DNA from: DASZTV01 sp035548125
Lineage (GTDB): Bacteria; Actinomycetota; Actinomycetes; JAFAQI01
Assembly (NCBI GenBank): GCA_035548125.1
Contig: DASZTV010000073.1
Span: 62,001 to 126,000, forward strand
DNA: 64,000 nucleotides
Reading direction: 5' to 3'
The notes beneath the pieces are model-generated. The model was not told the DNA's origin and ran no database searches. It saw only the letters and a program-made list of their open reading frames with translations. Both the position numbers and the translations under genes were made by a program. Within the stretch, counting starts at the first letter, position 1, and each line of letters opens with the position of its first letter. Positions 1 to 8,288 of the stretch are shown here, in pieces.

Positions 1-2
1 TG

Positions 3-965
3 TTCGCCGACTTCGGGCTCGCGCTGATCACCGGCGAGCAGCCGAACGACGACAACGGCTTTCACGATCCCGCCGTCGCGGCCGGCACCACGCCGCCGCC
101 GTCGGCCGACGTCTTCGGTCTCGCTGCGGTCGGCTACGCAGCGCTGACCGGGGTACCGCCTCGACCCGCCGACGCGACGGGACGCGTCCCTTCTGTCGTG
201 GAGCTCGGACCGTGGGTACCCGCGGCCTTGGCATCGGCGGTCGAGGCGGGAATGTCCACCGACCCGGCATCACGACCGGGTGCGGAGCGGCTCGCCTCGA
301 CCGTACTGCGGGCCTGCAGCGCCGGACCGGTACGCCTGTCCGGACCTCGAAAGACGGCGGCGCCTGCTCCCGGGTCCGAGCAGGCGCCGCGTCGCCGGCT
401 GCCGCGGCCGCTCGCGATCGGGTGCGTTGTCGTCGGTGCGCTGGTGCTCGCCGCGCTCGGCGGCGTCGGATGGGCGCACGTGTCGTCGCCTGCGGCGGCT
501 GCGCTCAGCCCGCACGACCCGAGCGGGCAGCCGACGGACGGGAGTGGACGTCCGGTGGTCGCCCCGTCGCCGGCCGACCACAGCTCGGACTACGACGTGA
601 TCGTCAACGGTCTGTTCCGGCTGCGCGCGCAGGCGTTCGCGAAGTGCCGACCGGCACTGCTGCGTTCCGTCTACACCCGCGACTCCTTCGTCTTCAACAT
701 GGACCACGCGTCGCTGCGGAACCTGTGCAGTCAGGGCCTGCACGTGCGAGGGATGCGCCAGCGCATCGAGCACGTCCGGGTGAAGAGCTTCTCCAAGGGC
801 TGGGTGCACCTGATCCTCACCGACACGATTCCGGCGTACTCCATCGTCGGCAGAGGGGGGAGGGTCGTGGCGCAACGGACAAGTCGTACCCAGCACTACG
901 AGATGGTGCTTTCCCAGGTGCACGGGCAATGGTTCGTGAGCGGCCTCGACGCCCACCCCACCTGA
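3..965 (+). CDS. Ser/Thr protein kinase-like membrane protein, C-terminal part
   Basis: The window opens inside a kinase domain: the first in-frame residues read FADFGLA, the DFG magnesium-binding motif with its flank. The usual activation segment with GTxxYxAPE is missing. Instead the text runs HDPAVAAGTTPPPSADVFGL, so the APE glutamate is absent while the following helix (equivalent to SDVYSLG in PknB-type kinases) is kept. After the domain come a basic stretch, one membrane helix around 400-480, a Pro/Ser-rich linker and an extracytoplasmic domain of about 130 residues that I do not recognise. No PASTA repeat is visible. The 5' end lies outside the window. It ends 15 bp from the convergent epimerase. 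Whether it is an active kinase is uncertain. Confidence 0.7.
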   Translation, partial: FADFGLALITGEQPNDDNGFHDPAVAAGTTPPPSADVFGLAAVGYAALTGVPPRPADATGRVPSVVELGPWVPAALASAVEAGMSTDPASRPGAERLASTVLRACSAGPVRLSGPRKTAAPAPGSEQAPRRRLPRPLAIGCVVVGALVLAALGGVGWAHVSSPAAAALSPHDPSGQPTDGSGRPVVAPSPADHSSDYDVIVNGLFRLRAQAFAKCRPALLRSVYTRDSFVFNMDHASLRNLCSQGLHVRGMRQRIEHVRVKSFSKGWVHLILTDTIPAYSIVGRGGRVVAQRTSRTQHYEMVLSQVHGQWFVSGLDAHPT

Positions 966-979
966 CCTGATCGCGTCTG

Positions 980-1870
980 TCAGGCGGGGGCGGTGAGGGC
1001 GGTGTCGATCGTCGGGTGCTGGAAGGCGAAGCCGGCGTCCTGCAGCTTCTGCGGCAGCGCGCGCTGGCTGGCCAGTACGCCGAGGTCGGCGAACTCGCCG
1101 AGCGCGATCCGCAACGCGGTGCGCGGTACCGCCGCCACGGCCGGCCGGTGCAGCGCACGGGCGAGGGCCGCGGTCTGCTCCCGGTTCGTGACGGGGTGCG
1201 GGGCCGTGAGGTTGACCGGCCCGGCCAGCGACGGGTGGTCGATCGCGAACCGGATCGCCGCGACCTCGTCGTCCAGCGAGATCCACGACACCCACTGCCG
1301 CCCGGATCCCAGCCGCCCACCGAGCCCGGCCTTGAAGATCGGCAGCATCCGGCCCAGCGCCCCGCCGCCGCGCCCGAGCACGATGCCGGTGCGGGTCATG
1401 ACGACTCGTACGCCGGCGTCGGTCGCCGGGGAGGTCGCCGCCTCCCAGTCGCGCGCCAGCTCGGCGAGGAAGTCGGTGCCCGCGGGCTCGGACTCGGTGA
1501 GCACGTCGTCGCCGCGGTCGCCGTACCAGCCGACCGCACTCGCCGACACCAGCACCTTCACGGTGTCCTTGTGACTCGCGACCGCCTTTGCGATCGTCGT
1601 CGTCGCGTCGATCCGGCTGTTGCGTACCTCGGCCTTGTACGACGGGGTCAACCGCTTGTCACCGATGCCGGGGCCGGCGAGGTTCACCACCGCGTCCGCG
1701 CCGTCGAGCGCCGTCGCCTCGACGGTGCCGCTCGCCGGGTCCCAGCGCGCCTCGTCCGCGCCGGACGGCGCTCGGCGTACCAGCCGAACGACCTCATGAC
1801 CGCCCGCTCGCAACGACGCGACGAGCGCCGTACCGATGAACCCGGACGACCCAGTCACCACGACCTTCAT
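980..1870 (-). CDS. TIGR01777 family NAD(P)-dependent epimerase (YfcH-like)
   Basis: This is an extended short-chain dehydrogenase/reductase of 296 residues. The Rossmann dinucleotide loop TGSSGFIG sits at residues 6-13. The family motifs follow: DAVVNLAGPGIGDKR, a SASAVGWYGDRGD segment carrying the catalytic Ser/Tyr region, and VVMTRTGIVLGRGGGALGRMLP. Members are annotated as SulA-family or nucleoside-diphosphate-sugar epimerases, and their substrate is not established. The ATG at 1870 is preferred because the Rossmann fold begins directly after it; the upstream in-frame codons lie in an intergenic palindrome. In mycobacteria the homologue (Rv2216) also follows dlaT, as here, which suggests co-transcription with the E2 gene. 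Confidence 0.9.
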   Translation of the reverse strand: MKVVVTGSSGFIGTALVASLRAGGHEVVRLVRRAPSGADEARWDPASGTVEATALDGADAVVNLAGPGIGDKRLTPSYKAEVRNSRIDATTTIAKAVASHKDTVKVLVSASAVGWYGDRGDDVLTESEPAGTDFLAELARDWEAATSPATDAGVRVVMTRTGIVLGRGGGALGRMLPIFKAGLGGRLGSGRQWVSWISLDDEVAAIRFAIDHPSLAGPVNLTAPHPVTNREQTAALARALHRPAVAAVPRTALRIALGEFADLGVLASQRALPQKLQDAGFAFQHPTIDTALTAPA

Positions 1871-1883
1871 GACCGCCACTCCC

Positions 1884-1946
1884 CGGTGATCATGACCGTT
1901 AATCCGCGACACGCCGTACGAGAAGGATCAACGCTCATGATCACCG
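1884..1946. repeat. Intergenic palindrome with 22-bp arms (family 4, single copy)
   Basis: The left arm is 1884-1905, beginning CGGTGATCATGA. Its inverted match is 1925-1946, with 20 of 22 positions paired and the outer 12 bp perfect. The loop is 19 nt. It lies between the dlaT stop (1953) and the epimerase start (1870), both on the minus strand. It could be a terminator, an mRNA processing hairpin or an operator. No clear T-tract follows. No second copy was seen in this window. Confidence 0.75.
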
Positions 1947-1952
1947 CGAAAC

Positions 1953-3476
1953 TCAGAGGCCGAGGTCGGCCTCGAACTCGCCGGCTTCCAGCCGGGTCTT
2001 GATGGTGCCGAGGAAGCGCGCCGCGTCGGCGCCGTCGACCATCCGGTGGTCGTAGGTCAGCGCCAGGTAGACGATGTGACGCACCGCGATCACCTCGCCC
2101 GCCACCGGGTCGTCGATCACGACCGGCCGCTTCACGACCGCGCCGGTGCCGAGGATCCCGACCTGCGGCTGGTTGATGATCGGGGTGTCGAACAGCGCGC
2201 CGCGCGAGCCGGTGTTGGTCAGTGTGAACGTCCCGCCGCCGAGCTCGTCCGGCGTGATGTGGTTGTCCCGGGTACGCCGCGCCAGATCGTCGACCTTGCG
2301 CGCGACCCCGCCGAGGTTGAGGTCGCTCGCGTCCTTCAACACCGGTACGAGCAGCCCGCGCGTGGTGTCGACCGCGATCCCGAGGTGGACGGTGTCGTGG
2401 TAGGTCACCGTGCCGCCCTCGAGGTCGATCGAGGAGTTCAGTGCCGGGTGCTCGCGCAGCGCCTCGCACACCGCCAGCACGAAGAACGGCGTGTACGTGA
2501 GCTTCACGCCCTCGCGCGCTTCGAACTCCGCCTTGGCCCGGTCGCGCAGCCGCGCGATCTTGGTGAGGTCGACCTCGACGACCGTCGTGAGCTGCGCGCT
2601 GATCCGCAGCGACTCGGTCATCCGCTCGGCGATGACGGTACGCAGCCGCGACAGCTTCTCGGTGCTGCCGCGCACCGGAGTCTCCGGACCGGCCGCGTGT
2701 GCGGCCGCCGCCCCTCCGGCGGGCGCGACCGGCGCCGCGGTGACGGCGGGAGCGGGCGCCGGGGCGGCAGCTGCCGCAGGCGGCGCCGAAGCCGCTGTGG
2801 CCGCCGGCGCAGCGGGAGCGGACGGAGCGGTCGGAGCCGTCGGGGCACCGCCGCGCGCAGCGGCGTCGAGCACGTCCTGCTTGCGGATCCGGCCACCGAC
2901 GCCGGTGCCGGTGAGCGAGCCGAGGTCGACGTTGTGCTCGGCGGCCAGCCGCCGCACGAGCGGCGTGACGTACGACGCGTCGCCGCCGCCCTCGTCATCG
3001 CTGTCGCCGTCGGAGGCGTTGGGCACCGGCGGCTCGGCGGCCTGAGGCTGGGCGGTTGCGGCCGGCGCCGGTGGCGGGGGAGCCGAAGGCGCAGCGGGAG
3101 GCGGAGTCGGTGCGGCGGCCGCAGCGGGCGGCGGCGGGGGAGGCGGGGCTGCAGCCGGTGGAGCCGAGTCGGCAGCGGGGGGAGCGGCCGCAGCGGCGGG
3201 AGCCGATGCGTCGGCGGCCGGCGCGGCCGCGGCCGTACCGCCCTCGTCGATCACCGCGAGCTCGGCGCCGACCTCGACGGTCTCGTCCTCGGCGACCTTG
3301 ATCGCGCTGAGCACGCCGGAGACCGGCGAGGGGATCTCAGTGTCGACCTTGTCGGTGGAGACCTCGAGCAGCGGCTCGTCGACGTCGACGTGCTCGCCCT
3401 CCGCCTTCAACCAGCGAGTGACGGTTCCTTCGGAGACGCTCTCGCCCAGGCGCGGCATCGTGACGGAGACGGACAT
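1953..3476 (-). CDS. dlaT: 2-oxoacid dehydrogenase E2 component (dihydrolipoamide acyltransferase)
   Basis: This is the E2 core of a 2-oxoglutarate or pyruvate dehydrogenase complex, 507 residues. Domains in order: one lipoyl domain (1-80) with the lipoylated lysine in STDKVD at K43; a very long Pro/Ala-rich flexible linker; a peripheral subunit-binding domain (about 167-205, YVTPLVRRLAAEHNVDL); a second Pro/Ala linker; and the CAT catalytic domain (about 275-507) with the active-site motif HRMVDG at H477/D481. Many actinobacterial E2 proteins carry two or three lipoyl domains, so a single one is on the low side. It lies 33 bp downstream of lpdA on the same strand, so E3 and E2 are probably co-transcribed. 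Substrate choice (succinyl, acetyl or branched chain) cannot be read from sequence alone. Confidence 0.93.
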   Translation of the reverse strand: MSVSVTMPRLGESVSEGTVTRWLKAEGEHVDVDEPLLEVSTDKVDTEIPSPVSGVLSAIKVAEDETVEVGAELAVIDEGGTAAAAPAADASAPAAAAAPPAADSAPPAAAPPPPPPPAAAAAPTPPPAAPSAPPPPAPAATAQPQAAEPPVPNASDGDSDDEGGGDASYVTPLVRRLAAEHNVDLGSLTGTGVGGRIRKQDVLDAAARGGAPTAPTAPSAPAAPAATAASAPPAAAAAPAPAPAVTAAPVAPAGGAAAAHAAGPETPVRGSTEKLSRLRTVIAERMTESLRISAQLTTVVEVDLTKIARLRDRAKAEFEAREGVKLTYTPFFVLAVCEALREHPALNSSIDLEGGTVTYHDTVHLGIAVDTTRGLLVPVLKDASDLNLGGVARKVDDLARRTRDNHITPDELGGGTFTLTNTGSRGALFDTPIINQPQVGILGTGAVVKRPVVIDDPVAGEVIAVRHIVYLALTYDHRMVDGADAARFLGTIKTRLEAGEFEADLGL

Positions 3477-3509
3477 CGGCGCGGGCTACTCCTCGATCGG
3501 GCTGGTGGT

Positions 3510-4889
3510 TCAGCCGTGGGTGTGCAGGGGCTTGCCGGCGAGTGCCAGGTGGGCTTCGCCGACGGCTTCGGACAGGGTGGGGTGCGGGTGGATCAGCTGC
3601 GCGACCTCGACCGGCAGCGCCTCCCAGTTGGTGATCAGCTGCGCTTCCGCGATCAGGTCGCCGACGCGTGAGCCGACCATGTGGACGCCGAGCACCGCGC
3701 CATCCTTCGCGGCGACTACCTTCACGGCGCCGGACGTCTGCAGGATCTGCGCGCGTCCGTTGCCGGCCAGGTCGTACGTCGTCTCGACCGTCTCGATGCC
3801 GCGCTGCGCGGCCTGCGCGGCGGTGATGCCGACCGACGCGACCTCGGGCTCGCAATAGGTCACCCGCGGCACGTTGTCGTAGTCGACGACCGGCGGGTTC
3901 AGCCCGGCGATCTCCTCGGCGACCATGATCCCCTCGGCGAAGCCGACGTGCGCGAGCTGCAACCCGGGCCGCAGGTCGCCGATTGCGTAGACCGGCTTGA
4001 CGTTGGTGTGGCAGTGCGCGTCGACGAGGACGAAGCCGCGGTCCATCGCGATGCCGACGTCTTCGTACCCGAGACCTTCCGACACCGGACCGCGCCCGAC
4101 CGCGACCAGCAGCACCTCGCCCTCGAGGGTCTTGCCGTCCTCGAGCGTCACGGTGACGCCGGAGTCGGTGACTTTCGCAGAGGCGAACCGTACGCCGAGG
4201 GAGTACGCGATGCCGCGCTTGCGGAACGCGCGCTCGAGCAGCTTCGAGCTGCCCTCGTCCTCCGTGGGCAGCAGATGCGGCAGTGCCTCGACGATCGTGA
4301 CGTCGGCGCCGAAGGACTTCCAGACGCTCGCGAACTCCACGCCGATCACGCCGCCGCCGAGCACGATCGCCGACGAGGGCACGTGGTCGAGGGTGAGCGC
4401 GTGCTCGCTGGTGATGATGCGGTTGCCGTCGATCTCCAGACCGGGCAGCGATCGTGAGTAGGAACCCGTAGCGAGGACGACCGCCTTGCCGGCGGTGTAC
4501 GTCGTGCCGTCGACGTCGACGGTGGTGGCCGAGGTGAGCTTGCCGGTGCCCTCGACGGTGGTGACCTTGCGGCTCGAGATGAGGCCGGTCAGGCCCTTGT
4601 GCAGCCGGGAGACGACGGCGTCCTTGTAGGCGTTGACACCCGCCATGTCGATACCGTCAAGGCTGGATTTGACGCCGACCTTCTCGCCCTCGCGGGCGGC
4701 GTCGGCGACCTCCGCGGCGTGCAGCAGCGCCTTGGTCGGGATGCAGCCGCGGTGCAGGCAGGTGCCGCCGACCTTGTCGCGCTCGATCAGCACGACCGAC
4801 AGCCCGAGCTCCGCGGCGCGCAGCGCGCACGCGTAGCCCCCGCTCCCGCCACCGAGAATGACGATGTCGGCGGTCTGCGGGTCGGCCAC
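3510..4889 (-). CDS. lpdA: Dihydrolipoyl dehydrogenase (E3)
   Basis: This is an FAD flavoprotein that reoxidises dihydrolipoamide with NAD+ in 2-oxoacid dehydrogenase complexes and possibly the glycine cleavage system. At 459 residues it has the normal family length. The N-terminal FAD motif GGGSGGYAC is at 13-21 and the redox-active disulfide GGTCLHRGC gives C44 and C49. A second Rossmann motif (VLGGGVIGVEFA) binds NAD. The C-terminal dimer-interface motif HPHPTLSEAVGEA supplies the catalytic His-Glu pair (H436, E441). It is directly upstream of the E2 gene. gcvT lies across the divergent pepA, so the enzyme could serve both complexes. Confidence 0.95.
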   Translation of the reverse strand: MADPQTADIVILGGGSGGYACALRAAELGLSVVLIERDKVGGTCLHRGCIPTKALLHAAEVADAAREGEKVGVKSSLDGIDMAGVNAYKDAVVSRLHKGLTGLISSRKVTTVEGTGKLTSATTVDVDGTTYTAGKAVVLATGSYSRSLPGLEIDGNRIITSEHALTLDHVPSSAIVLGGGVIGVEFASVWKSFGADVTIVEALPHLLPTEDEGSSKLLERAFRKRGIAYSLGVRFASAKVTDSGVTVTLEDGKTLEGEVLLVAVGRGPVSEGLGYEDVGIAMDRGFVLVDAHCHTNVKPVYAIGDLRPGLQLAHVGFAEGIMVAEEIAGLNPPVVDYDNVPRVTYCEPEVASVGITAAQAAQRGIETVETTYDLAGNGRAQILQTSGAVKVVAAKDGAVLGVHMVGSRVGDLIAEAQLITNWEALPVEVAQLIHPHPTLSEAVGEAHLALAGKPLHTHG

Positions 4890-4944
4890 GGTTGCGACTC
4901 CTTAGAGCAGGCGGGTCACACCTATTCTTTCACCGCCTGCGTAA

Positions 4945-6468
4945 CTACGAACCTGCGCGGCCGGACAGCCATTCCACGAGGGTTCGGACCGGCACTCCGG
5001 TACCGCCCTTCGGCGTGTAGCCGAATGCGTCGCCCTCGTTCCACGCCGGGCCGGCCACGTCGAGGTGCGCCCACGGCACGCCGGCCGGCACGAACTCCTT
5101 GAGGAACAGCCCGGCGACGAGCATCCCGCCGAACCGGTCACCGATGTTCTGCAGGTCGGCGATCTCGGAGTCCAGCGATTTGCGGAGCTCCTCCGGCAGG
5201 GGCATCGGCCACGCCTGTTCGCCGGCGGCACCCGCCGCCCCGATGATCTCGGAGCGGATGTCGTCGTCGTTGGCCATGACGCCGTAGACCCGCGATCCGA
5301 GCGCGACCAGCGCGGCTCCGGTCAGCGTCGCGATGTCGACGATCGCGGCGGGCTTCTCCTCGCCGGCGCGCACGATCGCGTCGGCCATGACCAGCCGACC
5401 CTCGGCGTCGGTGTTGAGCACCTCGACGGTCTTGCCGCCGCGCATCGTGAGGACGTCGGACGGCCGGATCGCGGTACCGCTCGGCATGTTCTCCGCCGAC
5501 GCGACCCAGCCGACGACGTTGACGGGGACCCCGAGCGTGGCGAGGGTCCACAGCGTCGTGATGACCGACGCCGCGCCGCCCATGTCCGCCTTCATCCACT
5601 CCATCGCCTGCGCCGGCTTGAGTGACAGGCCGCCCGTGTCGAACGTGATGCCCTTGCCGACCAGGTGGACCGCGGGGGAGCCGGCCGGACCGCCCGCGTG
5701 CTCGATACGCACCAGTCGCGGCGGGTGCGCTGCACCCTGACCGACGCCGACCAGGCCGCCGTACCCGCCTTCGGCGAGCGCCTTCTCGTCCAGCACCTCG
5801 ACCGCGCACCCGGCGCCGCCGCACAGCTCGACCGCGACCGCCGCGAGGTCGGCCGGGTGCAGATCGGCGGCAGGCGTGTTGACCAGGTCGCGGCAGGTGC
5901 TGACTGCTTCGGCGATGACGGTCGCCCGGGCGATGACCGCCTTCGCGTCCTTGTCCTTCTCGTCGGCGACGAGGATCGAGGCGTTGGCGACGCCGGCGCG
6001 GTTGTCGGCGGCGGAGGCGTGGCGGTACTTGCGGAACGCGTAGCCGCCGAGGGCGATGCCTTCGGCCACCGCACGCAGGTCGTCCGCCGAGGCGCCGTCG
6101 CCGTTGACGCCGGCGAGGCTGGTCGTCACGCGGCGGGTACCCGCGAGCGCGCGCGTTGCGGCGCCGGCGGCGCGCCGGATCGCTTCGGCGTCGTAGCGGC
6201 CGCCGCGGGCCGGCTCGTTGCCGAGGCCGACCGCGATGACAGCCGGGGCCTTGGTGGCGCCGAGCGTGGCGAGCCGGGTGACCTCGCCGGCCTTGCCGGT
6301 GGCACCGAGCGCTTGCAGCGCCGCTTCGAGCCGCTTCTTCAGCGCCTTGTCGAGGGCAGCCGCACCTGGCGCGACGACCAGCGAACGGCCCTTGCGAGCC
6401 ACGCCGATGATCAGCGCGTCAGCTGCGACATCCGACAGCGACGCCGAGGTCAGGGACAGACGAGTCAC
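4945..6468 (-). CDS. pepA: Leucyl aminopeptidase (M17 family)
   Basis: This is a cytosolic two-metal M17 aminopeptidase of 507 residues that removes N-terminal residues from peptides. The catalytic domain shows the metal-binding run VGKGITFDTGGLSLKP, with the catalytic lysine in MKADMGGAA, and the family signature NTDAEGRLVMADA. The GTG at 6468 is chosen because the protein then starts TRLSLTSASLSD, as expected for the M17 N-terminal domain. The longer in-frame extension to 6597 would overlap gcvT. It is transcribed divergently from gcvT across about 75 bp. From memory, this matches the pepB-gcvT arrangement of M. tuberculosis. Confidence 0.93.
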   Translation of the reverse strand: MTRLSLTSASLSDVAADALIIGVARKGRSLVVAPGAAALDKALKKRLEAALQALGATGKAGEVTRLATLGATKAPAVIAVGLGNEPARGGRYDAEAIRRAAGAATRALAGTRRVTTSLAGVNGDGASADDLRAVAEGIALGGYAFRKYRHASAADNRAGVANASILVADEKDKDAKAVIARATVIAEAVSTCRDLVNTPAADLHPADLAAVAVELCGGAGCAVEVLDEKALAEGGYGGLVGVGQGAAHPPRLVRIEHAGGPAGSPAVHLVGKGITFDTGGLSLKPAQAMEWMKADMGGAASVITTLWTLATLGVPVNVVGWVASAENMPSGTAIRPSDVLTMRGGKTVEVLNTDAEGRLVMADAIVRAGEEKPAAIVDIATLTGAALVALGSRVYGVMANDDDIRSEIIGAAGAAGEQAWPMPLPEELRKSLDSEIADLQNIGDRFGGMLVAGLFLKEFVPAGVPWAHLDVAGPAWNEGDAFGYTPKGGTGVPVRTLVEWLSGRAGS

Positions 6469-6543
6469 GGTTGGCGACTCTATGCCTCGGCACGCGGAGC
6501 GCGGGGTGTGGCGCACACAGGCACCGGGTAGCGTTCGCCGATC

Positions 6544-7653
6544 ATGACTGACGAGGCCGACCTGACCGCGATCGATGGACCGCTGGCCGACCGCCATCGT
6601 GCGCTCGGCGCCAAGTTCGCCGACTTCGGCGGCTGGTCGATGCCGCTGTCGTACTCAGGCGTCGTCGAGGAGCACAACGCGACCCGTACGGCGGTGGGCG
6701 TCTTCGATGTGAGCCACCTCGGCAAGCTGCGGGTGACCGGCGAGGGCGCGATCGAGTTCGTGAACGCGTGCTTCACCAACGACCTGAACCGGATCGCGGC
6801 CGGCCAGGCGCAATACACGCTCTGCTGTGACGAGGAGACCGGCGGGGTGATCGACGACATCATCGTCTACCGCGAGCCGGACGCACTGTTCGTCGTACCG
6901 AACGCTGCCAACACGGCGACCGTCGTCGGCCTGCTCGAGGCCGAGGCGCCGGACGGCGTCACCATCACCAACCTGCACCGTGACGTCGCGACCATCGCGG
7001 TGCAAGGTCCGCGCGCCGCGGAGGTCCTCGACGCGGTCGGACTGCCGGCCGGCATGGAGTACATGGCGTTCAGCCACGCCGACCGCCGCGCGGCGTCCGT
7101 CGTCGTGTGCCGCACCGGCTACACCGGCGAGCACGGCTACGAGCTGATGGTCCATCCGGCGTCCGCGGCGGGCGAGGTCTGGGATGCGGTGATCGAGGCG
7201 GCGACCGCGGTAGGCGGGTTGCCCTGCGGACTCGGGGCGCGCGACACGTTGCGTACCGAGATGGGCTATCCGCTGCACGGTCAGGATCTCAACGTCGCGA
7301 CGACGCCGCTGCAGGCGCGTCTCGGCTGGGCGGTCGGCTGGGACAAGCCCGCGTTCTGGGGCCGTGACGTGATCGTGCGTGAGCAGGAGGTCGGCGCGCC
7401 GCGGCTGCTGTGGGGGCTGCGTACCGAGGAGCGCGGCATCCCGCGCGCGCACATGGCGGTGCGGTCGCTCAGCGACGACGATCTCGGCGAGATCACCAGC
7501 GGCACGTTCTCGCCGACGCTGAAGACGGGGATCGCGCTGGCGTACCTGTCGCGCGCGGTCGGCGAGGGTGACCAGGTCAAGGTCGACGTTCGCGGCAAGC
7601 CGCTGATGATGCAGGTGGTGAAGCCACCGTTCGTGCCCTCCCACGTCAGGTGA
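6544..7653 (+). CDS. gcvT: Glycine cleavage system aminomethyltransferase (T protein)
   Basis: This is the T protein of glycine cleavage. It takes the aminomethyl group from lipoylated H protein and passes the methylene unit to tetrahydrofolate, releasing ammonia. At 369 residues it is of family length. The N-terminal region FADFGGWSMPLSYSGVVEEHNATR and the DVSHLGKLRVTG motif are typical of GcvT, as are ECG-like LPCGLGARDTLRTEMGYPLHG and the C-terminal TSGTFSPTLKTGIALAYL. gcvP and gcvH are not in this window. The ATG at 6544 is close to the divergent pepA start. Confidence 0.95.
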   Translation: MTDEADLTAIDGPLADRHRALGAKFADFGGWSMPLSYSGVVEEHNATRTAVGVFDVSHLGKLRVTGEGAIEFVNACFTNDLNRIAAGQAQYTLCCDEETGGVIDDIIVYREPDALFVVPNAANTATVVGLLEAEAPDGVTITNLHRDVATIAVQGPRAAEVLDAVGLPAGMEYMAFSHADRRAASVVVCRTGYTGEHGYELMVHPASAAGEVWDAVIEAATAVGGLPCGLGARDTLRTEMGYPLHGQDLNVATTPLQARLGWAVGWDKPAFWGRDVIVREQEVGAPRLLWGLRTEERGIPRAHMAVRSLSDDDLGEITSGTFSPTLKTGIALAYLSRAVGEGDQVKVDVRGKPLMMQVVKPPFVPSHVR

Positions 7654-7678
7654 ACGCCCGGTAGAGGAGAGTCGCTGG

Positions 7679-8212
7679 GTGAGGTCGAGTGGGCGGCACG
7701 ATCGCGTTCTGCTGATCGGGATGATGGGTGCCGGCAAGACAACGGTCGGTCACGCGCTCTCCCGGGTGCTCGGGTGGCCGTACTTCGACAACGACGAACT
7801 GCTCGCGCGCGCTGTCGGCAAGGACACCCGACGGGTCCAGGAGGAGGACGGGCTCGCTGCGCTACGTCGCGCCGAGTCGGCGGCGCTGTCCGTGGCCCTG
7901 TCCGAGGGCGGACCGCTGATCGCGGGTGTCGCGGGCGGGATCGTCACCGACCCGCTCGACCTCGACCGGCTCCACCGTGGCGGGTTCGTGGTGTGGCTGC
8001 GCGCCGACCTCGCGACGCTGGCCGAGCGGGTGAAGGGCACCGACCGGCCGTGGCTCGGCGAGTCGCCCAAGGTCGCGATGCGACTGCTGTACGCCGGTCG
8101 CGAGTGGCTCTACGCGGAGGCCAGCACGATGATCATCGACGAGCGCGACACCACGCCGGAGCTGATCGCATTGCGGATCGCGGCCGCCCTCACAGCCCCC
8201 GTGTCGTCGTGA
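7679..8212 (+). CDS. Shikimate-kinase-like P-loop kinase
   Basis: A small P-loop kinase of 177 residues. The Walker A motif is GMMGAGKTT (G14-T22). An FDND motif is in the place of the shikimate-kinase DxD. LRRAESAAL resembles the FRxxE substrate-binding region, AGVAGG the GGG substrate loop, and TDRPWLG an LID-like RP segment. The fold is clear, but the DxD and RP variants make true shikimate kinase activity uncertain. A gluconate- or other small-molecule kinase is possible. It starts with a GTG preceded by GAGGAGA at good spacing, 25 bp after gcvT, so the two are probably co-transcribed. The stop codon is immediately followed by a family-2 palindrome. Confidence 0.75.
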   Translation: MRSSGRHDRVLLIGMMGAGKTTVGHALSRVLGWPYFDNDELLARAVGKDTRRVQEEDGLAALRRAESAALSVALSEGGPLIAGVAGGIVTDPLDLDRLHRGGFVVWLRADLATLAERVKGTDRPWLGESPKVAMRLLYAGREWLYAEASTMIIDERDTTPELIALRIAAALTAPVSS

Positions 8213-8280
8213 GCAAAGTGGCTTTGCCCACCGAAATCCGCGCTGCGCGGCCCGGATCCGGTAGGTAAAGCCACTTCGCT
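8212..8280. repeat. Intergenic palindrome, family 2, locus A
   Basis: The left arm 8212-8232 begins AGCAAAGTGGCTTTGCCC and pairs with 8260-8280 at 18 of 21 positions around a GC-rich centre. It lies between convergent genes (P-loop kinase stop 8212, DUF4430 gene stop 8289), so it probably acts as a bidirectional terminator. About 23 bp of the same sequence recurs in opposite orientation at 17622-17644. Confidence 0.75.
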
Positions 8281-8288
8281 TGCAAGGG

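Noticed and set aside
2046..3671. 541-residue plus-strand frame opposite dlaT
   Set aside because: It is rich in Arg/Gly/Asp, has no domain, and is fully antisense to dlaT. Such shadows are normal at high GC.
4945..6597. Longer pepA start at 6597
   Set aside because: It would overlap gcvT and adds residues unlike the M17 N-terminus; GTG 6468 fits better.
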